Below the pieces are notes generated by a model. The model was not told the DNA's origin and did no database searches. It worked only from the letters and a program-made list of their open reading frames with translations. Made by a program: the position numbers and the translations under genes. 64,000 nt of DNA. It comes from Rhodopseudomonas palustris (GTDB taxonomy: Bacteria > Pseudomonadota > Alphaproteobacteria > Rhizobiales > Xanthobacteraceae). Positions 22,132 to 33,324 of the stretch are shown here, piece by piece (position 1 is the stretch's first letter; each line of letters starts with the position of its first letter). The stretch is taken from contig NZ_QKQS01000042.1 in NCBI RefSeq assembly GCF_003226555.1, forward strand, positions 62,001 through 126,000, in the 5' to 3' direction.

Positions 22132-22702
22132 GCTTGTGCGAGTGGCCGTGCGAATGACCGCAGTGCTCATCATGGACGTGATCATCATGCCCATGATGAT
22201 CGTGACCGTGATGATCATGGCCATGATGACCGTGATCGTGGTGCGGGTGCGCTGCCTCGCCGCTGTCGTGCGCCGGTGCGTAGGCGCCGCCTTCCGGATC
22301 GAACGGAGCTTCGATCTCGACCACCTTGCCGCCGAGGCCGCGGACCATGTCGGCGATGACGTGGTCGCGGCGGATGCGCAGCGCCTTGGCCATCAGCTGC
22401 GTCGGCAGATGGCGGTTGCCGAGATGCCAGGCGAGCCGCACCAGATGCAAGGGATCCCGCCCGTGGATCTCGAGCAGCGGCTCCGGCGCCGCGACCACTT
22501 CCACCAGCCGCCCGTCCTCCAGCACCAGCGCGTCGCCGCCGCGCAGCGCCACCGCGTGTTCGAGGTCGAGCAGGAATTCGAGGCCGCGCGTGCCGGTCAT
22601 CGCCATCCGCCGGCGATGGCGATCATCGAACGTCAGCACGACGGTGTCGGCCGCCGGTGCCGTGAAGTGATATTGCCCGTAGACTTTGCTGGCTCGGATC
22701 AT
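22121..22702 (-). CDS. ureE: Urease nickel metallochaperone UreE, histidine-rich tail
   Basis: 193 residues from ATG 22702 ([10 protein letters not shown]); an in-frame GTG at 22756 is less likely. The two UreE domains (about residues 1-140) include the nickel-site segment GNRHLPTQL. The tail from about residue 150 is an HxHD-type run holding roughly 25 histidines with Asp and Gly, a nickel-binding or nickel-storage extension like that of Klebsiella UreE but longer. UreE delivers Ni2+ to the UreD-F-G complex. It follows two small ABM-fold genes. Confidence 0.95.
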   Translation of the reverse strand: MIRASKVYGQYHFTAPAADTVVLTFDDRHRRRMAMTGTRGLEFLLDLEHAVALRGGDALVLEDGRLVEVVAAPEPLLEIHGRDPLHLVRLAWHLGNRHLPTQLMAKALRIRRDHVIADMVRGLGGKVVEIEAPFDPEGGAYAPAHDSGEAAHPHHDHGHHGHDHHGHDHHGHDDHVHDEHCGHSHGHSHKHEH

Positions 22703-22860
22703 GGAGTGCTCATCGCAGTAAACGCGAAGCAACGGGGTCAGCGGGGACAGAGCCACGGCACCGAGCTTCGGAAGGATCAGGACAGGCCCGAAGCTCTAGA
22801 GCATTTTCCGGGCGAGGGAAATCCGGATCGCACCGGACCGCCCTCGCCTTGCGCGGTTGC

Positions 22861-23160
22861 TCAGAACTTCTCGACCTTGCCGTCGCTGATGATCTCGATC
22901 ACGGTCGGCGAGGCTTTCAGCGGCGTCGACAGTTCGCGCCACACCTTCATGTGCGGCGCACGGGCATGGGCGTTGAGGTCCTCGCGAGTCTCCCAGCGCT
23001 CGACCACCACGAAGGTGTTCGGATCGTTGATCGAGATGTGGTTTTCGTAAGCGATGCAGCCCTTTTCCTTGCGGGTCTCGGCGATGCAGGCCTTGGCGCC
23101 CGCGATGTAAGCGTCACGCGACTCCGGCTTCACCTGGGTGGTGGCGACGACGTAGATCAT
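22861..23160 (-). CDS. ABM-fold monooxygenase-like protein (copy 2 of tandem pair)
   Basis: 99 residues, dimeric alpha+beta barrel fold: MIYVVATTQVKPESRDAYI, then CIAYENHISINDPNTFVVVE with the family W residue (ERWETREDLNAH). Members range from quinol monooxygenases to heme-degrading enzymes and proteins with no known activity. It is clearly paralogous to the gene at 23198-23497 (same length, same MIYVVAT start, same layout). The pair sits between ureC and ureE on the same strand, so it should be cotranscribed with urease. Its role there is unknown. Confidence 0.8.
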   Translation of the reverse strand: MIYVVATTQVKPESRDAYIAGAKACIAETRKEKGCIAYENHISINDPNTFVVVERWETREDLNAHARAPHMKVWRELSTPLKASPTVIEIISDGKVEKF

Positions 23161-23197
23161 GGGGATCTTCCCTTCTCGTTGGCGGCCGCGAGACCGC

Positions 23198-23497
23198 TTA
23201 CTTCACGTCGACCTTGGCGGGCGTGATGATCTCGATCTTCGGCGGCGCCATCAGGCATTTGGCAGCGGCACGGCCGAATGCCTTGAAGTGCTCGGTCTTG
23301 CCGTGCGGGCCGAGCGCCTCGGCATTTTCCCACTGTTCGACGAACACCATCTGGGTGGGATCGGTGACGCTCTCGTGCAGATCGTAGGCGACGTTGCCGG
23401 GCTCCTGGCGCGTGCCGGCGATACAATCCTTGGCGGCGGCGATCAGCTCTGCCCGCATCTCGGGCTTCACGGTCAAAGTGGCGACGACATAGATCAC
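23198..23497 (-). CDS. ABM-fold monooxygenase-like protein (copy 1 of tandem pair)
   Basis: 99 residues starting MIYVVATLTVKPEMRAELI, with NVAYDLHESVTDPTQMVFVE and QWENAEALGPHGKTEHF. It is the same antibiotic-biosynthesis-monooxygenase-like fold as its downstream neighbour, with which it shares about half of its residues by eye. The 37-nt gap and equal length point to a tandem duplication. A degenerate family A palindrome separates it from ureC upstream. It could be a small oxygenase or a stress-linked protein; nothing here decides. Confidence 0.8.
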   Translation of the reverse strand: MIYVVATLTVKPEMRAELIAAAKDCIAGTRQEPGNVAYDLHESVTDPTQMVFVEQWENAEALGPHGKTEHFKAFGRAAAKCLMAPPKIEIITPAKVDVK

Positions 23498-23620
23498 GAA
23501 TATTCCTCCCGGCGGTTTTTATCTGCAAGGCCGGACATGGCGCCGGCGCGCGGGACATTAGGCGGATGCGGCCGGGATGCAAAGGGGCGGCTCGACCGCG
23601 TCGACGCACCACCGCGCGAC

Positions 23621-23720
23621 GGTCAATCCGGGATGCGCGCGAACGCGCGCAGACCCGGAATCCCGAAGTTGGTGCGGATCGAGATTCCGGGTTCGCCGCT
23701 TCGCGGCGCCCCGGAATGAC
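23621..23720. repeat. Palindromic element, family A, copy 4 (degenerate left arm)
   Basis: The right half (GATTCCGGGTTCGCCGC, then GGCGCCCCGGAATGAC) is intact, whereas the left outer arm has decayed to GGTCAATCCGGGATGCGCG. It lies in the 259-nt gap between ureC and the first ABM gene, inside the urease operon. Confidence 0.75.
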
Positions 23721-23756
23721 ACGCATTCAGGCCCGTGTTGATGAACGAGAAGCCCC

Positions 23757-25465
<1,709 letters not shown>

Positions 25466-25469
<4 letters not shown>

Positions 25470-26002
25470 AACACAGCCCTCGCGCGCGCGGCGGTTTCGT
25501 TGAACAGATGATCGAGGCGTTCGTTGATGCCGCGGCAGCCGGCGGCGACTTGGGCCGCCCAATCGAGATAATCGACCAGCCGCTCGCGCTCCCACTCGTC
25601 GGGCGGCGAGAAGATCAGCGAACGTACATTGCTGATCTTGTCGGCCAGCTTGATCATGCGGGCGCGTGGCGTCAGATGCGGCGTGTGCTCGACCTGATGG
25701 CGCTTGCGCTGCGCGCGCGGCAGCGACATGTCGTCGGTGCATTCGGCGACGAGCGCAGCGACGTCCTCGTTGAAGCGATCGACCAGATTATCGCGGCTCG
25801 TATCCGTGTCCTCGATGGTGTCGTGCAGCCAGCCGGCGGCGACCAGCGCGGCATCGCCGCCGTCAGTAGCGACCGCCAGCAGCTCGGCAACCTCGGCGAG
25901 ATGATTGAGGTAGGGCTCGTGCGCCGCCCCCTTGCGCCGCTGCCCGGCATGACAGCGCGCGGCGAAATCCGCGGCGCGAGAGACGAGAACAAGGTCGGTC
26001 AT
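25466..26002 (-). CDS. MESH1-like small alarmone (ppGpp) hydrolase, HD domain
   Basis: 178 residues from ATG 26002, a single RelA/SpoT-type HD domain with no synthetase, TGS or ACT domain. Motifs: [20 protein letters not shown] with His34, [11 protein letters not shown] with His60-Asp61 and Glu64-Asp65, and [13 protein letters not shown] with Asp121. These line up one residue off the metal ligands and catalytic residues of human MESH1, a ~179-residue ppGpp/NADPH hydrolase. The start overlaps the vapC stop (ATGA) and its stop overlaps the ureC start (GTGA), so it is wedged between a toxin and the urease catalytic subunit. Hydrolysis of (p)ppGpp is inferred from family; another nucleotide is possible. 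Confidence 0.85.
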
Positions 26003-26397
26003 GACGCGGCCCTTAGCACTCGGAACGACGGCGTCTTGGCCGCTTTCTTGTCGAACGTCATGGTCGCATCGCATCCCAAGGCGATGTTAAGTTCGCCGAT
26101 CACGCAATCAGCGAAGTCGGCAGCTCCCTTGCCGTACTGCTCGACAGCGCGCTCGATAGAGGAGCCGAACGGGAGCACGAACTCCGGAGCCGCCAGGATG
26201 CGCTGTAGCCGGACATGGATCGCCTTCCGATCAAGCCCGAACGAGGCACGCAGCGCCCAGACGAACTCGACCAGCACCACCGGATTGATGAAGACACTGC
26301 CTTGCGACCGCACCACGTCCCGCGCGGCGGCGGTTTGCGCGGCGTTGTCGTCCGCTTCGAAGAATCGCAGCAGCACGTTGGTGTCGATCGCGATCAT
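25999..26397 (-). CDS. vapC: PIN-domain ribonuclease toxin VapC
   Basis: 132 residues. MIAIDTNVLLRFFEAD supplies Asp5, with Glu44 (VLVEFVW), Asp94/Asp97 (GAADFADCVIG) and Asp116 (TFDKKA) completing the acidic pocket for Mg2+. VapC toxins cleave specific tRNA or rRNA sites. Both ends overlap neighbours: its start overlaps the vapB stop (ATGA) and its stop overlaps the start of the alarmone hydrolase. All catalytic residues look intact, so it should be active when not bound by VapB. Its place inside a urease operon is unusual. Confidence 0.9.
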   Translation of the reverse strand: MIAIDTNVLLRFFEADDNAAQTAAARDVVRSQGSVFINPVVLVEFVWALRASFGLDRKAIHVRLQRILAAPEFVLPFGSSIERAVEQYGKGAADFADCVIGELNIALGCDATMTFDKKAAKTPSFRVLRAAS

Positions 26398-26678
26398 CTC
26401 CGACGTCCACCGGGCCGCGGAAATTTCCTGGCGACCGTAGCGGCGATCGCGTCGTCGATGTCCTTGCGGGTAGCGGCACGGCCGCGCGGCGGAAGTTGTA
26501 CCTCGTCGAAGTTCTCGAAGATGCTGCGTCGCTTGACGGCCGTGACCGTCAGCTTGCCGGATGCGGACAGGTCGAAGTCGAGGCGGTCACCGGCCGCCAC
26601 CCCGAGCCGCTCGCGAATCGGGGCCGGCAAGGTGACTTGGCCCTTCGAGGTGACAGTCGCGGACGCTTTATAAGCCAT
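26394..26678 (-). CDS. vapB: SpoVT-AbrB-type antitoxin VapB
   Basis: 94 residues behind AAGGAG. The N-terminal swapped-hairpin DNA-binding domain reads ATVTSKGQVTLPAPIRERLG, and the C-terminal tail (residues ~55-94) would wrap around VapC. VapB neutralises the toxin and usually represses its own promoter. Only 45 nt separate it from the ureB stop, and that gap holds a near-palindrome (26701-26713) that could be its operator. It overlaps vapC by four bases. Confidence 0.9.
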   Translation of the reverse strand: MAYKASATVTSKGQVTLPAPIRERLGVAAGDRLDFDLSASGKLTVTAVKRRSIFENFDEVQLPPRGRAATRKDIDDAIAATVARKFPRPGGRRR

Positions 26679-26700
26679 CGCTCGAACTCCTTACTTCCAA

Positions 26701-26713
26701 GGTAGGCCTTACC
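26701..26713. promoter_or_regulatory. Possible VapB operator (near-palindrome)
   Basis: GGTAGGCCTTACC forms an inverted repeat with one unpaired base, placed in the 45-nt gap between ureB and vapB, about 23 bp upstream of the vapB start. VapB-family proteins bind such short inverted repeats. The assignment is inference from place and symmetry. Confidence 0.3.
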
Positions 26714-26723
26714 GGCGGCAGCC

Positions 26724-27038
26724 TCAAGCCTCGTCCAGCTTCCCCATCACGTCACCGCGGAAGCCATAGATGGTACGCTTGCCGGCGAGCGTGACGAGCT
26801 GGACGTCGCGGCTCTGGCCGGGCTCGAAGCGGACGGCGGTGCCGGCGGCAATGTCGAGCCGCATGCCGCGCGCCTTGTCGCGGTCAAATTGCAGGGCCGG
26901 ATTGGTTTCGAAGAAATGATAGTGCGAGCCGACCTGGATCGGCCGGTCGCCGGTGTTCGACACCGTCAGCATCACCGTGGTGCGCCCGGCATTGAGCTCG
27001 ATCTCGCCGTCTTCGATGAACAGTTCACCGGGAATCAT
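26724..27038 (-). CDS. ureB: Urease beta subunit
   Basis: 104 residues from ATG 27038; a GGAGA lies seven bases upstream, whereas an alternative ATG two codons earlier directly abuts that GGAGA. It starts [19 protein letters not shown] and holds the conserved [14 protein letters not shown]. It is a structural subunit of the (alpha-beta-gamma)3 urease. In most relatives ureC follows directly or after a small gene; here three genes (vapB, vapC, alarmone hydrolase) intervene. Confidence 0.95.
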   Translation of the reverse strand: MIPGELFIEDGEIELNAGRTTVMLTVSNTGDRPIQVGSHYHFFETNPALQFDRDKARGMRLDIAAGTAVRFEPGQSRDVQLVTLAGKRTIYGFRGDVMGKLDEA

Positions 27039-27058
27039 GGTCATTCTCCACAACAGGC

Positions 27059-27138
27059 GTCATTGCAAGCGAAGCGAAGCAATCCAGGGCCGCACGCGTG
27101 GCCCTGGATTGCTTCGTCGCTGCGCTCCTCGCAATGAC
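27059..27138. repeat. Palindromic element, family B, copy 2
   Basis: It starts GTCATTGCAAGCGAAGCG and ends GCTCCTCGCAATGAC; the inner AAGCAATCCAGGGCC and GGCCCTGGATTGCTT are exact complements around a CGCACGCGT core. It sits between ureA and ureB on the operon strand and almost fills the gap. Confidence 0.8.
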
Positions 27139-27175
27139 GAACGAAAGGGCTTTCGAAGCGACGGCACATTGCCGC

Positions 27176-27478
27176 TTACCTGATCGGCTGGTGCACGGTG
27201 ACGAGCTTGGTGCCGTCGGGGAATGTGGCCTCGACCTGGATGTCGTGGATCATTTCGGCGATGCCGTCCATGCACTGGTCGCGGGTGATCACCTGGGCCC
27301 CGGCGTGCATCAGTTCGGCGGCGCTGCGGCCATCGCGCGCGCCCTCGACGATGAAGTCGGTGATCAGCGCGATGGCTTCGGGATGATTGAGCTTGACGCC
27401 GCGCTCGAGCCTGCGGCGCGCGACCATCGCTGCCATCGAGACCAGAAGCTTGTCCTTTTCGCGGGGGGAGAGGTTCAT
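27176..27478 (-). CDS. ureA: Urease gamma subunit
   Basis: 100 residues, the standard length. It reads [20 protein letters not shown], with [13 protein letters not shown] and the ending VTVHQPIR. It is a structural subunit of urease. It follows ureD by 46 nt and precedes ureB across a family B palindrome. Confidence 0.97.
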   Translation of the reverse strand: MNLSPREKDKLLVSMAAMVARRRLERGVKLNHPEAIALITDFIVEGARDGRSAAELMHAGAQVITRDQCMDGIAEMIHDIQVEATFPDGTKLVTVHQPIR

Positions 27479-27524
27479 GAAGGCACTCGATTGAATGAGC
27501 CTGAGATTCGGGCGTGACGCGGGA

Positions 27525-28364
27525 TCAACTCAGCCACAGCCGCGGCAGCGCACGGCCGGCGGCGCGGCCGAGAACGGTCATCATGTCGGCGCGCAGCTTC
27601 GCGGCATTTTGGGCGCAGAACCGGGCCATTGCAAACCCATTCCACGCCGAAATCCCAACCTCGGCGCCGAACGTATCGGCCGCCGCGCGCAGCCGCTCGA
27701 CCAGCGCCGCATCGCCCGGCACGATCAGCGCCGTGCCGATCGCGACGCCGGCTTTGGCCCCTGCGGGGCGGGCCAGCAGGGCTCCGATCTCGCCATCGAG
27801 CCGCACGGTCTCGGCGAACACCAATTTGCCGCCGCGCCGCATCCGCCAGCGGTCGACGAAGCGGCCGTGCTGCATCGTCTCCCCCATCGCCGAGCGGCCG
27901 AAAATCACCATCTCGGACAGCAGCAGCGAGGCATCCTCCGCAAGATCGATATCGATCTTGCGCTCGGCGCGGGCACGGTCGAACAGGATGGTCTCCTGCG
28001 GCAGCCACGCCAGATGGCCGCCGCTCGCGACCTTGAGGGTGACATCGAGCTGCGCAGCCGGGCCATGGCTGCGATACACCTTCTCGGCCGCCGCCGTGGT
28101 CAGCGTCAGCCGTGCGCCGGCTTGAACATCGAGGCTGATACTGAAGCGATCGCCACCTGCGATGCCGCCCGCGGTATTCACCAGCACGGCCGACAGCCCC
28201 TGCTGTTCCGGCGACGGAAACCGCACCCGCAGCGAGCCGGCCTCCTGCACCGCCCCCCGCCGCGTCACGCCGCCATCCACCCGCACCGCCACGGCAACAA
28301 CGCCAACTGCACGATTGGCGTCGAAGGTCTGCGAGGTGGCGAGAGTCGTATCAGTGAACGCCAT
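27525..28364 (-). CDS. ureD: Urease accessory protein UreD
   Basis: 279 residues from ATG 28364 ([14 protein letters not shown]); an in-frame GTG nine codons upstream is less likely. Family segments: [40 protein letters not shown], and FGRSAMGE. UreD (UreH) is the scaffold on which UreF and UreG assemble with apo-urease. It opens the urease part of the locus, 228 nt after urtE across a family D palindrome, where a separate promoter could lie. Confidence 0.95.
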   Translation of the reverse strand: MAFTDTTLATSQTFDANRAVGVVAVAVRVDGGVTRRGAVQEAGSLRVRFPSPEQQGLSAVLVNTAGGIAGGDRFSISLDVQAGARLTLTTAAAEKVYRSHGPAAQLDVTLKVASGGHLAWLPQETILFDRARAERKIDIDLAEDASLLLSEMVIFGRSAMGETMQHGRFVDRWRMRRGGKLVFAETVRLDGEIGALLARPAGAKAGVAIGTALIVPGDAALVERLRAAADTFGAEVGISAWNGFAMARFCAQNAAKLRADMMTVLGRAAGRALPRLWLS

Positions 28365-28400
28365 TGTTCGAACCGCAGCTTTCCCCCGCACGCGGCGAGC

Positions 28401-28545
28401 TCCCTCGCCCCGCTCTTGCGGGGAGAGGGGTGGGGTGAGGGGCGACGCGAGTCACGGTCTCTCGGCTCTGCGGACACGCCCCCTCACCCGATCGGCATCG
28501 CTGCGCGACGCCGATGGACCTCTCCCCGTGCGCGGGGAGAGGTGA
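28401..28545. repeat. Palindromic element, family D, copy 1
   Basis: Two hairpins: CCCCGCTCTTGCGGGG at the left and CCTCTCCCCGTGCGCGGGGA near the right. They are linked by purine-rich GGGGTGGGGTGAGGGG and a matching CCCCCTCACCC. It lies between urtE and ureD. Confidence 0.75.
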
Positions 28546-28592
28546 AGACGGGCGCTCGTGGTGATGCCGAAACTGATGAGTCAAAAACCGTC

Positions 28593-29288
28593 CTACAGCG
28601 CCATCTGCCGGCTGATCTCGGCGGGATCGAGATTGGCGCGGTCGCAGGTGTATTTCACCGAGCCGCGATCCATCACCGCGAAACTGTCGCCGAGCTCGCA
28701 GGCGAAATCGAGATATTGTTCGACCAGCACAATGGCGATGTTGCCGAGATTGCGCAAATACGAAATCGCCCGGCCAATGTCCTTGATGATCGATGGCTGG
28801 ATGCCTTCGGTCGGCTCATCCAGCAGCAGCAGCTTCGGCCGCATCACCAGGGCGCGGCCGATCGCGAGTTGCTGCTGCTGACCGCCGGACAAGTCGCCGC
28901 CGCGGCGGTTCAGCATCGAGTTGAGCACCGGAAACAGCGAGAACACGTCATCGGGGATCGACTTGTCGGCGCGCTTCAGCGGCGCGTAGCCGGTCTTCAG
29001 ATTCTCCTCCACGGTCAGCAGCGGGAAGATCTCGCGGCCCTGCGGCACCAGCGAAATGCCGCGCCGCGCCCGCTCATACGGCTTCAGATGCGAGATATCG
29101 GTGCCGTCGAAGGTGATCGCGCCGGACGCGATCGGCTGCTGCCCGACCATCGCCCGCAGCAGGCTGGTCTTGCCGACGCCGTTGCGGCCGAGCACACAGG
29201 TCACCTTGCCGGGCTCCGCCGCGATCGACACCCCGCGAAGCGCCTGCGCGGCCCCGTAATACAGATTGATGTTGTCGACGGTGAGCAT
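28593..29288 (-). CDS. urtE: Urea ABC transporter ATP-binding protein UrtE
   Basis: 231 residues from ATG 29288 with GAGGA eight bases upstream; a TTG five codons earlier is rejected. It is a LivF-type ATPase with Walker A GRNGVGKT, signature LSGGQQQQLAIGRAL and Walker B LLLLDEPTEGIQPSI, the last typical of UrtE. It powers urea import with UrtD. It is followed by a family D palindrome and ureD. Confidence 0.95.
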   Translation of the reverse strand: MLTVDNINLYYGAAQALRGVSIAAEPGKVTCVLGRNGVGKTSLLRAMVGQQPIASGAITFDGTDISHLKPYERARRGISLVPQGREIFPLLTVEENLKTGYAPLKRADKSIPDDVFSLFPVLNSMLNRRGGDLSGGQQQQLAIGRALVMRPKLLLLDEPTEGIQPSIIKDIGRAISYLRNLGNIAIVLVEQYLDFACELGDSFAVMDRGSVKYTCDRANLDPAEISRQMAL

Positions 29289-29360
29289 CGATGGCGTCCT
29301 CAATACGTCGGTTCAGCGACGGCCCGCTTGAATTGCACGGCAGTCATCCTATTCACAAAC

Positions 29361-29462
29361 GTCATCCCCCGCGCATGCGGGGGATCCAGTACGCCGCAGC
29401 GCTGCGGTGAAGACGCGGTGGCGCTCTGCAATACTGGGTCGCCCGCCTTCGCGGGCGATGAC
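29361..29462. repeat. Palindromic element, family C
   Basis: GTCATCCCCCGCGCATGCGG at the left and CCCGCCTTCGCGGGCGATGAC at the right each form a hairpin, with GGATCCAGTA / TACTGGGT arms between. The ends (GTCAT...ATGAC) resemble families A and B, but the body differs. It sits between urtE and urtD. Confidence 0.75.
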
Positions 29463-29511
29463 GGTTGAGAGCGGGGAGACGCCGCGTGAAACATCATTGG
29501 AAGATTGCGCA

Positions 29512-30276
<765 letters not shown>

Positions 30277-30280
30277 GACG

Positions 30281-31447
30281 TCACTCCGCCGGCTTCGGTT
30301 GGATCACGCCGTCTTCGCGCGCCGCGCTGTCGGCGGCGTCGGTCGATGGCAGCTTGCGCGAGGCCAGCCACGCATTGACAGTGCCGACGATGCCTTTCGG
30401 CAGCAGCAGCGTCACCGCCACGAACATCGCGCCGAGCATGAATAGCCAATACGGCGCTAGCGGCCCGGAGGTGAACACGGTCTTGGCGTAGTTCACGACG
30501 ATCGCGCCGAGCGCCGCGCCGACCAGCGTGCCCCGGCCGCCGACCGCGACCCAGATCACCGCTTCGATCGAATTGGCCGGAGCGAATTCGCTCGGATTGA
30601 TGATGCCGACCTGGGGCACGTAGAGTGCGCCCGCGACGCCGGCCATGCAGGCCGACAGCGTGAACACGAACAGCTTGTAGGATTCGACCCGGTAGCCGAG
30701 AAACCGGGTCCGGCTTTCGGCATCGCGGATCGCGATCAGCACCTTGCCGAGCTTGGAGGTGACCACCGCACGGCAGACCAGGAAGCCGACGCCGAGTGCG
30801 AGGCAACTCAGCAGGAACAACACCGCGCGGGTGCCGTCGGACTGGATATTGAAGCCGAGGATATCCTTGAAGTCGGTCAGGCCGTTGTTGCCGCCGAAAC
30901 CGAAATCGTTGCGGAAGAATGCCAGCAAAAGCGCGTAGGTCATCGCCTGAGTGATGATCGACAGATACACGCCGGTGACGCGCGAGCGGAACGCCAGCCA
31001 GCCGAAGCAGAAGGCCAAGAGCCCCGGCACCAGCAACACCATCACGGCGGCGAACCAGAACATGTCGAAGCCGTACCAGTACCACGGCAGTTCCTTGTAG
31101 TTCAGGAACACCATGAAGTCCGGCAGCACCGGGTTGCCGTAGACGCCCCGGCTGCCGATCTGGCGCATCAGATACATGCCCATCGCGTAGCCGCCGAGCG
31201 CGAAGAACGCGCCGTGGCCGAGCGAGAGGATGCCGCAATAGCCCCAGATCAGATCAATCGACAGCGCGAGGATGGCGTAGCAGACATATTTGCCGAACAG
31301 CGAGATCAGATAGGTCGGCACGTGCAGCGCCGAAGACTCCGGCGTCAGCAGATTGAGCAGCGGCAGCAAGATGCCGATTCCGGCGAGGATCACCAGAAAG
31401 ATCGTCGCTCCGCGATCCAGCGAGCGGGTGAGGATGTGCGGGGTCAT
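30281..31447 (-). CDS. urtC: Urea ABC transporter permease UrtC
   Basis: 388 residues from ATG 31447; a TTG five codons upstream is not favoured. LivM-type inner-membrane permease with about ten hydrophobic segments and the conserved LIWGYCGILSLGHGAFFALGG. The C-terminal ~25 residues (AADSAAREDG...) are polar and cytoplasmic. It forms the channel with UrtB. Confidence 0.95.
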   Translation of the reverse strand: MTPHILTRSLDRGATIFLVILAGIGILLPLLNLLTPESSALHVPTYLISLFGKYVCYAILALSIDLIWGYCGILSLGHGAFFALGGYAMGMYLMRQIGSRGVYGNPVLPDFMVFLNYKELPWYWYGFDMFWFAAVMVLLVPGLLAFCFGWLAFRSRVTGVYLSIITQAMTYALLLAFFRNDFGFGGNNGLTDFKDILGFNIQSDGTRAVLFLLSCLALGVGFLVCRAVVTSKLGKVLIAIRDAESRTRFLGYRVESYKLFVFTLSACMAGVAGALYVPQVGIINPSEFAPANSIEAVIWVAVGGRGTLVGAALGAIVVNYAKTVFTSGPLAPYWLFMLGAMFVAVTLLLPKGIVGTVNAWLASRKLPSTDAADSAAREDGVIQPKPAE

Positions 31448-31472
31448 CGACGTTCCCCCCAAGCACGGCGTG

Positions 31473-31575
31473 CTCCCCTCCCCCTTGCGGGGAGGGGTCG
31501 GGGGTGGGGGTCCACAAGCACTGAGCTTGTGGCAAGAGCCCTCACCCCAGCCCTCTCCCGCAAGCGGGAGAGGGA
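31473..31575. repeat. Palindromic element, family D, copy 2
   Basis: CCCCTCCCCCTTGCGGGGAG hairpin at the left, GGGGGTGGGGGT in the middle, a CCACAAGCACTGAGCTTGTGG hairpin, and CCCTCTCCCGCAAGCGGGAG at the right. It occupies most of the gap between urtB and urtC. Confidence 0.75.
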
Positions 31576-31619
31576 GTCAGGCTGCGAAGCGGAACAGCGG
31601 AGGTGCATCCCAATCATCC

Positions 31620-33233
31620 TCATGCCTCCACCGCACGGCCCTTCAGCGCGAACAGGCCGCGCGGGCGCTTCTGGATGAACAGGATGATCAGCACCAGGAT
31701 CGCGATCTTGCCGAGCACCGCTCCGGCGAACGGCTCCAGGAACTTGTTGGCGATGCCGAGAGAGAACGCACCGACCAGCGTGCCCCACAGATTGCCGACG
31801 CCGCCGAACACCACGACCATGAAGCTGTCGATGATGTAGCTCTGGCCGAGGTTCGGCGAGACGTTGTCGATCTGCGACAGCGCCACACCGGCAATGCCCG
31901 CGATGCCGGAGCCGAGCCCGAAGGTCAGCGCATCGACCCTCGAAGTGGCGATGCCCATCGACGCCGCCATCCTGCGGTTCTGCGTCACCGCGCGCATTTC
32001 CAGCCCGAGCGAGGTGTAGCGCAGCATCGCCAGCAGCAGCGCGAACACGGCGAGCGTGAAGCACAGGATCCAGAGCCGATTGTAAGTGATGGTGATCTGG
32101 CCGATGTCGAACGCGCCGCTCATCCAGCTCGGATTGCCGACCTCACGGTTGTTGGCGCCGAAGATGGTGCGCACCGCCTGCTGCAGCAGTAGCGAAATGC
32201 CCCAGGTGGCGAGCAGGGTTTCCAGCGGACGGCCGTACAGGAAGCGGATCACGCTGCGCTCGATCAAGACGCCGATCGCGCCGGCGACCAGGAACGCCAG
32301 CGGCACGGCGATCAGCAGCGAATAATCGAACAGCGCCGGATAATGAGTGCGGATCGCTTCCTGCACCACGAAGGTGGTGTAAGCACCGAGCATCACCATC
32401 TCGCCGTGCGCCATGTTGATGACGCCCATCACACCGAAGGTGATGGCGAGCCCGATCGCGGCGAGCAGCAGCACCGAGCCGAGTGACAATCCGTACCAGC
32501 CATTCTGCACCAGCGACCACATCGCCAGATTGCGGTCGATCGATGCTTTCGCGCCGGCGATCGCATTGCTGACGGCGGCACTCTGCTGCGCCGGCATGCC
32601 GGTCAGCAGCGCCAGCGCGTCCTGATCGCCCCGCGCCTTCATCACCGCGATCGCGTCGAGCTTGTCGGGATCGGACGCATCGGCCTTGAACAGGAGGATC
32701 GAAGCCCGCGCCTCGACAAAGGCCTGCTTGGCGGCGGCGTTCTTCTCGGCCTTGAGGGCGGCCTCGACGGTCGGCAGCATCGCCTCGTCGTGGCTCTTGA
32801 ACACCTGCTGGGCGGCCTGGATCCGCTTGTCGAGATCCGGCGACATCAGGGTCAGCCCGGCCATTGCGGCTTCGACCGTGCGCCGCAGCTTGTTGTTGAG
32901 GCGGACCTTGCTGGCATTGTCCGGCAGCGCGGCGACCGCTTCGCCGGTCACGGCGTTGCTGATCTTATCGTCGGTGCCTTTGATGAATACCAGCTTGGTG
33001 TCCTCGTCCTTGTAAAGACAACCGTCCTGCAGCGCGGTGATGATGGCGGCGGCGCGCGGATTGCCGGATGCGACCAGCTTGCCGACCGCCTCCTCGGAAT
33101 CGGCGAAGGAGCCCTCGGCGAATTGCGCCACGGCGTCCTCATAGGGACCAGCGAACGCCGGCGGCGTTGCGGCGGCGGCCCACGCGATCACCACGGCGGC
33201 GAACAGCAGGCGCGACAGATGGATCAATGACAC
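31620..33233 (-). CDS. urtB: Urea ABC transporter permease UrtB with periplasmic N-domain
   Basis: 537 residues. A signal peptide (residues 1-28, ending PPAFA) leads into a ~200-residue periplasmic region rich in Ala/Lys (FAEGSFADSEEAVGKLVASG, TALQDGCLYKDEDTKLVFIK). From about residue 245 follows the LivH-type permease with GVMGVINMAHGEMVMLGAYT and IFGANNREVGNPSWMSG. The long N-domain is usual in proteobacterial UrtB and its role is unclear. It forms the heterodimeric channel with UrtC. Confidence 0.95.
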   Translation of the reverse strand: MSLIHLSRLLFAAVVIAWAAAATPPAFAGPYEDAVAQFAEGSFADSEEAVGKLVASGNPRAAAIITALQDGCLYKDEDTKLVFIKGTDDKISNAVTGEAVAALPDNASKVRLNNKLRRTVEAAMAGLTLMSPDLDKRIQAAQQVFKSHDEAMLPTVEAALKAEKNAAAKQAFVEARASILLFKADASDPDKLDAIAVMKARGDQDALALLTGMPAQQSAAVSNAIAGAKASIDRNLAMWSLVQNGWYGLSLGSVLLLAAIGLAITFGVMGVINMAHGEMVMLGAYTTFVVQEAIRTHYPALFDYSLLIAVPLAFLVAGAIGVLIERSVIRFLYGRPLETLLATWGISLLLQQAVRTIFGANNREVGNPSWMSGAFDIGQITITYNRLWILCFTLAVFALLLAMLRYTSLGLEMRAVTQNRRMAASMGIATSRVDALTFGLGSGIAGIAGVALSQIDNVSPNLGQSYIIDSFMVVVFGGVGNLWGTLVGAFSLGIANKFLEPFAGAVLGKIAILVLIILFIQKRPRGLFALKGRAVEA

Positions 33234-33277
33234 TGAATTAACCCGGCAAGGATGAACGAGGGCGTCGTCGAGGAGAG

Positions 33278-33301
33278 CCGGGCGGCGGCTTCGCCGCCCG
33301 G
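33278..33301 (-). terminator. Hairpin between urtA and urtB
   Basis: A perfect 10-bp GC-rich stem (CCGGGCGGCG / CGCCGCCCGG) with a 4-nt loop, 24 bases past the urtA stop and 45 before the urtB start. There is no T-run, so it is more likely a partial terminator or a 3' stabiliser that raises urtA mRNA over the rest, as is common after solute-binding-protein genes. Confidence 0.55.
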
Positions 33302-33324
33302 TCGAATGCGAAGTCAGCAGGACA

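Noticed and set aside
22132-22224. N-terminal extension of ureF (Met/Ile-rich)
   Set aside because: It only reads the His codons of the ureE tail in another frame; the UreF start at 22131 has the usual overlap with ureE.
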